Made by a program: the position numbers and the translations under genes. From a bacterium (GTDB lineage: Bacteria > Actinomycetota > Acidimicrobiia > Spongiisociales > Spongiisociaceae): DNA of 64,000 bases. The stretch spans positions 59,149-123,148 of the forward strand of contig JAPPFW010000052.1 of NCBI GenBank assembly GCA_028821575.1, given 5' to 3'. Below the pieces are notes generated by a model. It was given only the letters and a program-made list of their open reading frames with translations. It was not told where the DNA came from and did not search any database. Below, piece by piece: positions 52,963 to 61,602 of this stretch (positions are counted from its first letter, which is position 1; each line of letters opens with the position of its first letter).

Positions 52963-53012
52963 TAACGTCATGTATACTAGTTAGTTTTGTGAGCGGTGGG
53001 TGGTAGTCCTTC

Positions 53013-53040
53013 GCCAGCCACCAGTCACCAGCCACCAGCA
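53013..53040. repeat. heptad repeat array I, right part (upstream of rpe)
   Basis: Four CCA-type units: GCCAGCC, ACCAGTC, ACCAGCC, ACCAGCA, roughly the reverse complement of the left part 50 bases away. It ends one base before the TACCCT box of rpe. Confidence 0.85.
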
Positions 53041-53041
53041 T

Positions 53042-53047
53042 TACCCT
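53042..53047 (+). promoter_or_regulatory. TACCCT -10 box, leaderless rpe
   Basis: TACCCT, six bases, then GTG 53054. This supports GTG 53054 over the ORF-track start at 53000. Confidence 0.55.
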
Positions 53048-53053
53048 ACGAAC

Positions 53054-53746
53054 GTGATACGACCGGTTCGCATCGCCGCTTCGATCCTCGCTGCCGACTT
53101 CGCCCGGCTCGGTGAGGATGTGGCGAGGGTGGAACCATTCCTCGACCTGCTCCACGTGGATGTAATGGACGGCCACTTCGTTCCCAACATCTCGCTGGGG
53201 CTCCCCGTTATCAGGTCTCTCCGGGCGGTGTCCAACCTGCCCTTCGACTGCCACCTCATGATCACCGATCCGGCCGACTACGTTGAGGCATTGTCCGGAG
53301 CGGGCGCCACCGGGATCACCGTGCACATGGAGGCGGTGCCGGATCCCACCGGCGTGGCGCGGATGGCTCGAGAGGTGGGTCTCGAATTCGGGGTCGTGAT
53401 CAATCCGGCAACACCGTTCGAGACGATGGACCCTTTCCTGGAACTGTGCGACATCGTGCTGGTCATGTCCGTCGAACCCGGGTTCGGGGGACAGGGATTC
53501 ATCTCCTCCGTTCTTGCCAAGGTCGAAGCAGCCCGCAAGGCGATCGACAACCGGGGTCTCGATGTGGCCTTGGAGATCGACGGTGGGATCGGTCCGGATA
53601 CGATCGGCGCCGCGCGGAGTGCCGGCGCGGACGTGTTCGTAGCCGGGACCGCCATCTTTGGCCGCCCCGATCCAGTCGCAGCCATCTCCGAACTCAGAGA
53701 CATAGCGTCGTCCCGGGATCGGCCGGTCGTCGGAGGTGGGGATTGA
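53054..53746 (+). CDS. rpe: ribulose-phosphate 3-epimerase
   Basis: Pentose phosphate epimerase, TIM barrel. [65 protein letters not shown] and [12 protein letters not shown] are the family signatures with metal-binding His and Asp. About 230 residues. Its stop overlaps the TTG start of the riboflavin gene; the rpe-rib order is actinobacterial. Confidence 0.96.
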   Translation: MIRPVRIAASILAADFARLGEDVARVEPFLDLLHVDVMDGHFVPNISLGLPVIRSLRAVSNLPFDCHLMITDPADYVEALSGAGATGITVHMEAVPDPTGVARMAREVGLEFGVVINPATPFETMDPFLELCDIVLVMSVEPGFGGQGFISSVLAKVEAARKAIDNRGLDVALEIDGGIGPDTIGAARSAGADVFVAGTAIFGRPDPVAAISELRDIASSRDRPVVGGGD

Positions 53747-55185
53747 AAGCGGACTGGTCGGACGATGAACGCCGCTGGATGATTCGGGCGATCGAGTTGG
53801 CGCGCCCCCAGCGCACTCACCCCAACCCGAGGGTCGGCTGCGTGATCGTCGATGACCGGGGGGAAGTTGTGGGGGAAGGCGTTCATAGGGGAGTCGGGAC
53901 CCGGCACGCTGAGCAGGAGGCCTTGAGCGAGGCGGGGACGGCCGCCCGTGGAGGCACCGCCGTCGTCTCCCTCGAACCCTGCTCGCACTTCGGCCGGACC
54001 CCTCCCTGCGCAGAGGCACTGGTCGCCGCCGGCATCGCCCGGGTGGTGGCGGCTACTCACGATCCGGACCGGAGGGTGAGCGGCCGGGGCTTTGGCATAC
54101 TTCAGGAAGCCGGGGTCGAGACGGCGGTGGGCCTGCTGAACCGGGAGGCGATAGAACTCGACCCCGCCTACCACCATCACCGACGAACCGGCCGTCCCTA
54201 CGTTCGGATGGTGCACACCGGCGGACTCGAGGCGGTCGACGGGGCCGTCCTCTCCGACCTCGCCGAGCTCGAAGCCGACCTGGACACAATGGTCAACGGC
54301 TCGGACCTGGATCTCCACGAGACGGGTGGTCGAGCGATGAAGGACCGCCTGACCAGGCTGGAGGAGCAGGGGCTCATCCATGTCGGGGTTCGGTACGAGG
54401 ACCTGGTACGCGGGCTCAGCCGGGAGGGACTGGTCGATGTGGCGACCGTCTACTCCACCACCCCCGTGCTCGCGCCGCATGCCGGAGGTGTCGGCGGAGC
54501 GTACCGCCGCGTCGGTGGGCGCGCGGTCGGTTCCTGCTACCGCATCGATCTCGAAGTCGTGCAATCCCGCCCGCAAGGACCGGTCCGGCGAGGCGCCGAA
54601 GCGCGCATCCCCACGGGGCACGGTGTGTTCAGGGCTGTCGGCTACGAGTCGCTCGACGACGGTCGGCAGCATGTGGCCCTCGTGCGAGGGGAACTCGGGT
54701 CGGCTCCGTTGGTGAGGGTCCACTCCGAGTGCCTGACCGGCGATGTCTTCGGAAGCCTCCGATGTGACTGCGGGTTCCAACTGGACGAGGCTCTCAGCCG
54801 AATCGGTGGGGAGGGTGCCGGTGTGGTGCTCTACATGCGCGGCCATGAGGGAAGGGGCATAGGTCTGATACACAAACTGGCGGCCTACGCGTTGCAGGAA
54901 CGCGGGCGCGACACGGTCCAGGCGAACCTGGATCTCGGTTTCCCGGAGGACGGGCGTGACTACGGGATCGCGGCGGGAATCCTCAAGGATCTCGGGGTCA
55001 ACGAACTGCGCCTTCTCACCAACAATCCTGCGAAGAGGGCGGGCATGGAGGAGAACGGCCTGCGGATCGTCGAGCGCATACCTCTGGTCACCGGCGAGAA
55101 CGATCACAACCGGACCTATCTCCGCACCAAGGTGTCGAAGCTGGGTCATCTGATCGACTTCGACGAGGGGCTCCCCGACGGGTGA
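53743..55185 (+). CDS. RibD deaminase - truncated reductase - RibA GTP cyclohydrolase II fusion
   Basis: 480-residue riboflavin-pathway fusion. Residues 1 to about 145 are the RibD deaminase: zinc motif HAE at 55-57 and [12 protein letters not shown] at 78-89. Residues about 150-280 look like a shrunken RibD reductase: the opening RPYVRMV strand and the closing [17 protein letters not shown] part remain, but the NADPH-binding middle is largely gone. From about 285 it is GTP cyclohydrolase II: zinc Cys330, Cys341 and Cys343 with normal spacing, [12 protein letters not shown], and the [25 protein letters not shown] tail. It should catalyse the first two steps; reductase activity is doubtful. 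It starts at TTG inside the rpe stop. RibA is normally fused to RibB, not RibD. Confidence 0.88.
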   Translation: MKADWSDDERRWMIRAIELARPQRTHPNPRVGCVIVDDRGEVVGEGVHRGVGTRHAEQEALSEAGTAARGGTAVVSLEPCSHFGRTPPCAEALVAAGIARVVAATHDPDRRVSGRGFGILQEAGVETAVGLLNREAIELDPAYHHHRRTGRPYVRMVHTGGLEAVDGAVLSDLAELEADLDTMVNGSDLDLHETGGRAMKDRLTRLEEQGLIHVGVRYEDLVRGLSREGLVDVATVYSTTPVLAPHAGGVGGAYRRVGGRAVGSCYRIDLEVVQSRPQGPVRRGAEARIPTGHGVFRAVGYESLDDGRQHVALVRGELGSAPLVRVHSECLTGDVFGSLRCDCGFQLDEALSRIGGEGAGVVLYMRGHEGRGIGLIHKLAAYALQERGRDTVQANLDLGFPEDGRDYGIAAGILKDLGVNELRLLTNNPAKRAGMEENGLRIVERIPLVTGENDHNRTYLRTKVSKLGHLIDFDEGLPDG

Positions 55186-55232
55186 CCACCCGCGTCCTGG
55201 GAAACGTGGCTGATCGATGATCATCCACCTCC

Positions 55233-55238
55233 TATAAT
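55233..55238 (+). promoter_or_regulatory. TATAAT -10 box of the infC operon
   Basis: A perfect TATAAT 250 bases before infC, with a weak CTGATC at the -35 distance. It predicts a long leader, unlike the leaderless genes in this window. Confidence 0.55.
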
Positions 55239-55244
55239 GAGCTT

Positions 55245-55482
55245 CACAACGAGAAGAAGAGGAAGCCGGCTGCTTCCCACCCGGCCACCGGAGTGGCAGC
55301 GCCGAGGGAGTCGCGATGCCCCTCGGTCACCGAGTGTGCCGCGGTAAAGCGCCCTCGACACGTCGTGTCGTGACGGGGAGTTTGAAGCCCGCATAGGGCG
55401 TTCGTTACCGCAGCCGGTGGCTGCGTCACTATCGGCTCGAGTCGATATCGCACGACCAGACCGACGAGCAAAGGAGATCCAT
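55245..55482 (+). promoter_or_regulatory. long 5' leader of infC-rpmI-rplT
   Basis: About 240 non-coding bases with several potential stems, for example GACACG/CGTGTC around 55356-55369. Long leaders before infC-rpmI-rplT are autoregulated in other bacteria, by IF3 acting on its unusual start codon or by L20 binding. I cannot match this one to a known L20 leader class by eye. Confidence 0.45.
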
Positions 55483-56040
55483 ATCGCCAAGCTACGAGTG
55501 AACGACGAGATTCGCGCCGCCGAGGTGAGGGTGGTTGCTCCCGACGGCTCCCAGGTCGGGGTCAAGTCTCTCAGAGAGGCCAAGTGGTTGGCTGACCAGT
55601 TGGGCCTGGACCTGGTCGAGGTCGCACCCGGGGCCAACCCTCCGGTCGCCCGGCTGATGGACTACGGGAAATACAAGTACGAGCAGTCCGTCAAGGAACG
55701 TGAGGCGCGCAAGAAGCAGTCGCGCAGCACGGTCAAGGAACTCTCCTTCCGGGTCAAGATCGGGAACCACGACTACGTGATCAAGCGGAACCGGGCGAAG
55801 CGTTTCCTCGACAATGGAGATCGGGTGCGGGTCAGGGTCTGGCTTCGAGGTCGGGAAGCCAGCCGTCCGCAGCTCGGTCTCGCCATCCTCAACCGGCTCA
55901 GTGAAGACCTCGAGGAGGTGGCGAAGATCGAGCAGGATCCCAAGATCGAAGGTCGGAACATGACTATGGCATTCGCGCCGCTCAAGAGGCCGACCCGGCG
56001 CTCCCCGGACGGAAACGCGGGCAGCAAGTACGAGGTTTAG
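55483..56040 (+). CDS. infC: translation initiation factor IF-3 (AUC start)
   Basis: 185 residues, AKLRVNDEIRAAEVRVVAPDGSQVGV at the N-terminus, then the linker and the C-terminal domain (KELSFRVKIGNHDYVIKRNRAKRFLDNGDRVRVRVWLRGRE). The only start that fits both homology and a ribosome site is ATC 55483: AAGGAG ends six bases before it and the IF-3 fold begins at once. The ORF-track start at 55417 would add 22 unrelated residues without a good ribosome site. Rare AUU/AUC starts are characteristic of infC, and IF3 rejects them, giving autoregulation. Confidence 0.93.
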   Translation: MAKLRVNDEIRAAEVRVVAPDGSQVGVKSLREAKWLADQLGLDLVEVAPGANPPVARLMDYGKYKYEQSVKEREARKKQSRSTVKELSFRVKIGNHDYVIKRNRAKRFLDNGDRVRVRVWLRGREASRPQLGLAILNRLSEDLEEVAKIEQDPKIEGRNMTMAFAPLKRPTRRSPDGNAGSKYEV

Positions 56041-56048
56041 GACAGAAC

Positions 56049-56243
56049 ATGCCGAAGATGAAGACACACAAGGGCACCGCCAAGCGCATCAAGGTGACCG
56101 GCTCAGGTCGCCTGAGAAGGCGCCAGTCACACCGCGGACATCTCCGCCTGGCCAAAGGGAAGGACAGCTACCGGCGGCTCAAGGGGGAGGCGGATCTGGC
56201 AAAGGGCGATGAGAAGCGGGCCAAGCGCCTGCTCGGGATGTAG
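56049..56243 (+). CDS. rpmI: 50S ribosomal protein L35
   Basis: 64 residues, PKMKTHKGTAKRIKVTGSGRLRRRQSHRGH is the classical L35 sequence. Lies between infC and rplT with 8 and 12 base spacers. Confidence 0.97.
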   Translation: MPKMKTHKGTAKRIKVTGSGRLRRRQSHRGHLRLAKGKDSYRRLKGEADLAKGDEKRAKRLLGM

Positions 56244-56255
56244 AGGAAGGCCGCT

Positions 56256-56612
56256 ATGGCACGTGCAAAGCGTTCTTCCAGTTCCCGTTCCAGGCACCGC
56301 AAGGTCCTGGGCAGAGCCAAGGGGTACCGCGGCGCCAAGAGCCGGAGCTACCGGGCCGCGAACGAACAGGTGATGAAGTCCATGCAGTACGCGTACCGGG
56401 ATCGCCGGGCGCGCAAGGGCGAGTTCCGGCGCCTCTGGATCACCCGCATAAACGCGGCCGCCCGGGAGAACGGCACGACCTATTCGAGGTTGATCGCCGG
56501 ACTGAAGGCGGTGGACTTCCAAGTGGATCGCAAGATGCTGGCCGATATCGCGGTTAACGACCCCGATACATTCCGGCAGATCGTCGAGATGGCCGGCGCC
56601 GACCGGGCGTGA
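56256..56612 (+). CDS. rplT: 50S ribosomal protein L20
   Basis: 118 residues. The N-terminal RNA-binding arm ([61 protein letters not shown]) and the C-terminal domain are standard. L20 often represses its own operon by binding the leader. Its stop overlaps the pheS GTG. Confidence 0.97.
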   Translation: MARAKRSSSSRSRHRKVLGRAKGYRGAKSRSYRAANEQVMKSMQYAYRDRRARKGEFRRLWITRINAAARENGTTYSRLIAGLKAVDFQVDRKMLADIAVNDPDTFRQIVEMAGADRA

Positions 56613-57676
56613 GGGCGGGTCAGCGGCCACCGGAGTCCGCAAGCCCTACCGGGTCGATGGATCTCCGGCGCATTGCTCGTATCGTCGATACGGCGCTGGA
56701 ACGGATTGCCGGGGCGTCGGACCTTGCCGAGTTATCGGTCATCGACACGGAGGTGGTCGGACGCAGGTCCCAGATCAGCGTGGCGAGGCGAGGCATCGGT
56801 GCGCTCGATCCGAGCCGGCGGAAGGAAGCAGGTCGGGCAATCAACCAGGCGATCCGATCCCTCAAGGAGGCAATCGAGCAGAGGAGGGTCAACCTTGAGA
56901 TCGAGGCCGAGAATCTCCTGCTTGAGCAGGATCGGGTGGATGTGACCCTGCCCTACGGCCGCCTGCCCAGAGGTACTCACCACTTGCTGACCGTCACCAT
57001 GAACGAGGTCTGCGACATCTTCCGTTGCATCGGCTACCAGGTGGCGGAGGGACCGGAACTGGAGTTGGCCTGGTACAACTTCGATGCTCTGAACACACCG
57101 CCTACCCACCCGTCCCGTTTCGAATCAGACACGATGTACGTGGAGTCGGCCGATGCTGAGGCGCGCAGCGGTGCCGACGAGTTGCTCCTGCGAACCCAGA
57201 CCTCGCCGATGCAGGCGCGTTTCATGGAGAAGCATCCCCCTCCTGTCTACGTGGTGGTGCCAGGGAGGGTTTTCCGCACCGATACCTGGGATGCCACCCA
57301 CTCTCCGGTCTTCCACCAGATCGAAGGTCTCGCCGTGGATTCGGATATCACGTTCGGAGATCTCAAGGGAACGCTCGCCTACTTCGCCAAGGAGTTCTTC
57401 GGTGAGCAGACCCGTACCCGGTTCGTCCCGCACTTCTTCCCTTTCACCGAGCCATCGGCGGAAATGCTGGTGTGGTTCAACGGGGAGTGGTTGGAGATGC
57501 TCGGCTGCGGGATGGTCGATCCGAACGTGTTCGAGGCGGTGGGTTACGACCCCGCTGAAGTCACCGGGTTCGCCTTCGGGATGGGCGTGGAACGCCTGGC
57601 GATGGTCAAGCACTCCATCCGCGACATCCGCCACTTCTACGAGAACGATCTGCGCGTGCTCGGGCAGTTCCGATGA
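56609..57676 (+). CDS. pheS: phenylalanyl-tRNA synthetase alpha subunit
   Basis: Catalytic subunit of the alpha2-beta2 enzyme. An N-terminal coiled coil precedes the class II core: [48 protein letters not shown] (motif 2), [15 protein letters not shown] and [35 protein letters not shown] (motif 3). 355 residues from GTG 56609, coupled to rplT; ATG 56657 is an alternative. The rRNA methylase gene tsnR, usual between rplT and pheS in mycobacteria, is absent. Confidence 0.95.
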   Translation: MRAGQRPPESASPTGSMDLRRIARIVDTALERIAGASDLAELSVIDTEVVGRRSQISVARRGIGALDPSRRKEAGRAINQAIRSLKEAIEQRRVNLEIEAENLLLEQDRVDVTLPYGRLPRGTHHLLTVTMNEVCDIFRCIGYQVAEGPELELAWYNFDALNTPPTHPSRFESDTMYVESADAEARSGADELLLRTQTSPMQARFMEKHPPPVYVVVPGRVFRTDTWDATHSPVFHQIEGLAVDSDITFGDLKGTLAYFAKEFFGEQTRTRFVPHFFPFTEPSAEMLVWFNGEWLEMLGCGMVDPNVFEAVGYDPAEVTGFAFGMGVERLAMVKHSIRDIRHFYENDLRVLGQFR

Positions 57677-57716
57677 CGAGTCAACGCCTACCGGGCAGGG
57701 GGGGAGCCGGCCCCGG

Positions 57717-60113
57717 ATGAAGGTCCCGATCGGCTGGTTGTCCGACTTCCTCGACCTACCCACCAGCGATCCGCACGAACTCGAGCGGATACTGGTTTCG
57801 CTCGGTCACGAGGTTGAGTCCATCGAGGAGTTCGTCCCGTCGTTCGAAGGTGTGATAGTCGGCCAGGTCGAAGAGGTCGGGCCTCACCCGGCGGCCGACC
57901 GCATCCGGTTCTGCCGCGTGTACGACGGCTCTCTCACCCGCGACGTGGTCTGCGGCGCCTGGAACTTCGAAGCGGGGGCCGTGATCGCGTACGCTCGTGT
58001 GGGATCGCGCCTCGGCATCGACAAGGAGCGTCCTGTGGAGGTCGGTAGCCGACCGATCCGGGGGGTCGTGTCCCACGGCATGATCGCCTCCGCGAGAGAA
58101 CTGGGGTTGGGCGACGACCACGAGGGCATCCTGGTTCTCGACGAACTCGGCGCCGCCGGACCGGAAGACGTCGGGAAACCCCTGGAGGAAGTCCTGGAAC
58201 TCTCGGACGTGGTGCTCGACGTGAGTATCACTCCGAACCGGGCCGACTGCATGGGGATCAGGGGGCTGGCCCGGGAGTTGGCCGCCTACTGGCAGATTCC
58301 GCTCCGGGATGTCAGTCCTGCTGCGACCCCGGGCCGTAGAGACGCGCACTTCGAGGTGTCCATCGAGGATGTGGAGGCTTGTCCGCGATTCGTCGCTCAC
58401 CAGATCGACGGTGTCAGGGTCGGTCCCTCCCCGCTCTGGATGCAGCTGCGTCTCCTGGCGATCGGGCAACGTCCCATCTCCAACGTGGTCGATGTCTCCA
58501 ACTACGTGATGTGGGAGTTGGGTCACCCGATCCACACCTTCGACGCGGATGCAATCACCGACCGACATATCATCATCCGGCGGGCCACCGACGGCGAGAC
58601 CCTGGAGACGCTTGACGGCGCGGAGCGCACGCTGGTGCGGGGTGACATCCTCGTAACGGATCCGTCGGGACCGATCGCCCTCGCTGGAGTCATGGGCGGA
58701 GCCTCGACCGAGGTCTCGGGCGAGACCACCAACATCCTCGTGGAAGCGGCCAACTGGCATCCACCCTCCATCCTCTTCACCTCCCACAGGCTCGGCCTCC
58801 GAAGTGAGGCCTCGTCCCGGTTCGAACGAGGTGTGGATCCAAATCTCTGCGCCCTGGCCAACGCCCGGACCGTGGAGTTGATAGTTGCGACCGCCGGGGG
58901 TGTTCCGAGGGCTCGGGTGGTGGACGCCTACCCCGCTCCGGTCGCTCCGTGGGGAGTCCCGCTCAACGACGGGGATGTGACACGCCTGCTCGGCCCTCAT
59001 CCCTCCTTCGGGGAAGGACTTGCCTTGCTCCACCGTTTGGGATTCGGAGTGATCCGGAACGGTGGCAGCGCAAAGGTGACCGTTCCCACGTTCCGTTCCG
59101 ACGTGACCCGCCCGGCCGACTTGGCGGAAGAGATCGCCCGCCTCCACGGTTACGACCGTTACCCGGACCTTGTCCGGCACGGTACGAGCGGAAAGCTCAC
59201 CCCTGTCCAGAGGGCGACCCGTCGTTTCCGCGAGGTGCTGGTGGGCGCCGGGCTCACCGAAGCGCAGACTCTGAGCTTCCTGGGACAGGCCGACCTCGAC
59301 GCTCTGCGCTTGCCCGACGACGATCCTCGACGGGTCGGCTTGCGCGTGAAGAACCCCTTGCGCGAGGAGGAGGCGATCCTGCGCACCACGCTCCTTCCCG
59401 GTCTCGTTGCTGCTGCGGCGCGCAACGCTGCCCGGGGAGTCAAAGGGGTCCGCCTCTTCGAAACCGGACGGGTGTTCTATCCCTATCCGGATCGGGATGA
59501 TCCGCGCATACCTCACCAGCCGATGCGCCTAGGGATCACGCTGGCCGGGGATGGCGTGGATGTGTTTGCCGGAACAGGTCTGATAGACCTGCTGGTCCGT
59601 GTCACCGGACATCGTCTTGAGGTCGTGCAGGATCGGCTACCCGTCCTCCACCCGGGCAGGGGCGCAACCGTCGTCCGTGATGGGTCACCGATCGGGATGG
59701 TTGGCGAACTGCACCCCGGGCTGGGACGACGGTTCGGGCTGGACGGCCGGGTGGTGGTGGCCGAGTTGGAACTCGATCCGCTCGTCTCGGTGGCTGAGGA
59801 CTGGGAGTTGGACGAGGTGTCGGCCTACCCGCCGCTCGTCTTCGACCTCGCCTTCGTGACACGGGAGGAGACTCCGGCGGCTCGGCTTCTAGAGACAGTG
59901 CAGGCGAGCGCGGGCCGGCACCTGGAGAGGTTGGAGTTGTTCGACGAGTTCCGCGGGGGAGCAATCCCGGCAGGACACCGGAGCTTGGCGGTGCGGGTGA
60001 TCCTGCGGGCCATGGACCGCACTCTCTCCGATGAGGAGGCGCGCCCGATCCTCAGGCGTATCGTGGCCGAGGTCTCGAGTGAGATCGGCGCCGTGCTGCG
60101 GGGAAGCACATGA
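57717..60113 (+). CDS. pheT: phenylalanyl-tRNA synthetase beta subunit
   Basis: 798 residues. The N-terminal MKVPIGWLSDFLDLP and tRNA-binding OB domain (VIVGQVEEVGPHPAADRIRFCRVYDG), the B3/B4 editing domain, the B5 domain and a C-terminal anticodon-binding FDX domain (AYPPLVFDLAFVTREETPAARLLE through LSDEEARPILRRIV) are in order. The ATG has no overlap with pheS (40-base spacer) and is followed by argF with an ATGA overlap. Confidence 0.96.
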   Translation: MKVPIGWLSDFLDLPTSDPHELERILVSLGHEVESIEEFVPSFEGVIVGQVEEVGPHPAADRIRFCRVYDGSLTRDVVCGAWNFEAGAVIAYARVGSRLGIDKERPVEVGSRPIRGVVSHGMIASARELGLGDDHEGILVLDELGAAGPEDVGKPLEEVLELSDVVLDVSITPNRADCMGIRGLARELAAYWQIPLRDVSPAATPGRRDAHFEVSIEDVEACPRFVAHQIDGVRVGPSPLWMQLRLLAIGQRPISNVVDVSNYVMWELGHPIHTFDADAITDRHIIIRRATDGETLETLDGAERTLVRGDILVTDPSGPIALAGVMGGASTEVSGETTNILVEAANWHPPSILFTSHRLGLRSEASSRFERGVDPNLCALANARTVELIVATAGGVPRARVVDAYPAPVAPWGVPLNDGDVTRLLGPHPSFGEGLALLHRLGFGVIRNGGSAKVTVPTFRSDVTRPADLAEEIARLHGYDRYPDLVRHGTSGKLTPVQRATRRFREVLVGAGLTEAQTLSFLGQADLDALRLPDDDPRRVGLRVKNPLREEEAILRTTLLPGLVAAAARNAARGVKGVRLFETGRVFYPYPDRDDPRIPHQPMRLGITLAGDGVDVFAGTGLIDLLVRVTGHRLEVVQDRLPVLHPGRGATVVRDGSPIGMVGELHPGLGRRFGLDGRVVVAELELDPLVSVAEDWELDEVSAYPPLVFDLAFVTREETPAARLLETVQASAGRHLERLELFDEFRGGAIPAGHRSLAVRVILRAMDRTLSDEEARPILRRIVAEVSSEIGAVLRGST

Positions 60114-60994
60114 ACGACTTCCTCGGGATACTGGACACAGGCGCGGACGTTCTAGCCCGCCTGGTGGACTCGGCGTCGCGGATGAAGCGGGATCGGCACC
60201 GGCATCGGACGGCCCTGGCCGGAAGGCGCATCGGGCTGTTCTTCGAGAAGCCATCGACCAGGACCCGCGTTTCCAGCGAGGTCGCCGCGGTCGAAATGGG
60301 CGCCTACCCGGTTGTCCTAGGCCAGCACGAGGTGGGGCTGGGCACGCGGGAAGCGGTACGGGACGTGGCGCGGGTTCTGGACCGCTACCTGGATCTCCTG
60401 GCGTTGCGGGTGTTCGACCACGCGGATCTGGTAGAGATAGCCCGGTATGCGCATGCCCCGGTCGTGAACCTCCTTTCCGACCTGGAGCATCCTTGCCAGG
60501 CGGTTGCCGATCTTCAGACCATCGCCGAGCATCGCCCACTGGACGAGGTAGTGGTGGCCTACGTGGGGGATGGCAACAATGTTTGTCATAGCCTCATGGC
60601 CGGGGTGGCCATGCTCGGGGGAGACATGAGGGTGGTCTGCCCTCCCGGGTTCGAGCCGCAGGAGCAGTTCGTCAGGAGCGGAGGCGACAGGTTGACGATA
60701 TCGTCCGATCCCGGAGCTGTTGAGGGCGCCGACGTGGTCTACACGGACGTTTGGGCTTCCATGGGCCAGGAGTCCGAGGCGCGGGAGCGGGCGGAGGCCT
60801 TCGCCGGCTACCGGGTGGACGGGGCGATGTTCGGGCTGGCCCGGACCGACGCCATCTTCCTCCACTGCCTCCCGGCTCACCGGGGGGAGGAGGTCACGGA
60901 TGAGGTGGTCGATCATCCCGGATCCCGGGTATTCGACCAGGCCGAGAACCGCCTCCACGCGATGAAGGCGATCCTGCTCGAACTCCTGGGTTGA
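60110..60994 (+). CDS. argF: ornithine carbamoyltransferase
   Basis: Arginine pathway, carbamoyl phosphate plus ornithine to citrulline. GLFFEKPSTRTRVSSEVAAVEMG holds the carbamoyl-phosphate motif STRTR, LSDLEHPCQAVADLQTI the HPCQ motif, and IFLHCLPAHRGEEVTDEV the ornithine-site HCLP. 294 residues. It is the only arg gene here; in mycobacteria the whole argCJBDFRGH cluster occupies this position, so the cluster has been reduced or dispersed. Confidence 0.95.
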   Translation: MNDFLGILDTGADVLARLVDSASRMKRDRHRHRTALAGRRIGLFFEKPSTRTRVSSEVAAVEMGAYPVVLGQHEVGLGTREAVRDVARVLDRYLDLLALRVFDHADLVEIARYAHAPVVNLLSDLEHPCQAVADLQTIAEHRPLDEVVVAYVGDGNNVCHSLMAGVAMLGGDMRVVCPPGFEPQEQFVRSGGDRLTISSDPGAVEGADVVYTDVWASMGQESEARERAEAFAGYRVDGAMFGLARTDAIFLHCLPAHRGEEVTDEVVDHPGSRVFDQAENRLHAMKAILLELLG

Positions 60995-61536
60995 TGACGC
61001 CCGACCTGTCGGGCCCGGTCGAGATCGTAGCCCGCCGGCTCCTCGGTCATCGCCTCGTCACCGAGTTCGAAGACCGTACGGTGGTCGTGATAGACGAGGT
61101 CGAGGCCTACGGGGGCGTGGACGATCCCGCTTCACATGCCTACCGCGGACCAACAACCCGCAACGCCTCGATGTTCGGTGCTGCGGGGACCCTGTACGTA
61201 TACCGGTCCTACGGGATCCATTGGTGCGCCAACGTGGCCACGGGACTGGCCGGCAAGGGGCAAGCGGTGCTGATCAGGGGAGGGAGGGTTGTCGAAGGGA
61301 AGCAGACCGTCGTCCGTCGCCGCGGACGCACAGACCATCTGGCGGACGGTCCCGGCAAGCTCACCCAGGCCCTCGGAATCACCGGAGACCACGACGGGAC
61401 CTCGGTCTTCCGCGGACCCGTGCGACTCGCGCCGGGGCCCGCGCCGGATCCCGCGGCGATACGCACCACACCCCGTATCGGAATCACCAGGGAGGTGGAT
61501 CGGCCCTGGCGGTTCGTGGTGGTCAGTGGTCAGTAG
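60994..61536 (+). CDS. mpg: 3-methyladenine DNA glycosylase (AAG/MPG family)
   Basis: Base-excision repair glycosylase of the mammalian AAG fold. VVIDEVEAYGGVDDPASHAYRGPTTRNASMFGAAGTLYVYRSYGIHWCANV carries the catalytic Glu and DNA-intercalating Tyr region, and DGPGKLTQALGI the second signature. About 180 residues. ATG 60994 shares a base with the argF stop. The C-terminal VVVSGQ is written in heptad array J. Followed by tyrS, as in mycobacteria. Confidence 0.93.
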   Translation: MTPDLSGPVEIVARRLLGHRLVTEFEDRTVVVIDEVEAYGGVDDPASHAYRGPTTRNASMFGAAGTLYVYRSYGIHWCANVATGLAGKGQAVLIRGGRVVEGKQTVVRRRGRTDHLADGPGKLTQALGITGDHDGTSVFRGPVRLAPGPAPDPAAIRTTPRIGITREVDRPWRFVVVSGQ

Positions 61537-61559
61537 CCAGTGGTCAGTGGCCAGTGATC
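61511..61559. repeat. heptad repeat array J (mpg 3' end / tyrS upstream)
   Basis: Seven units: GGTTCGT, GGTGGTC, AGTGGTC, AGTAGCC, AGTGGTC, AGTGGCC, AGTGATC. The mpg stop lies inside. A TAATCT hexamer begins 28 bases after the array and nine bases separate it from the tyrS ATG. Confidence 0.85.
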
Positions 61560-61602
61560 GATTGCCGGGACGACCCTGCAGCCTCACTAATCTCCTGAGA
61601 TC

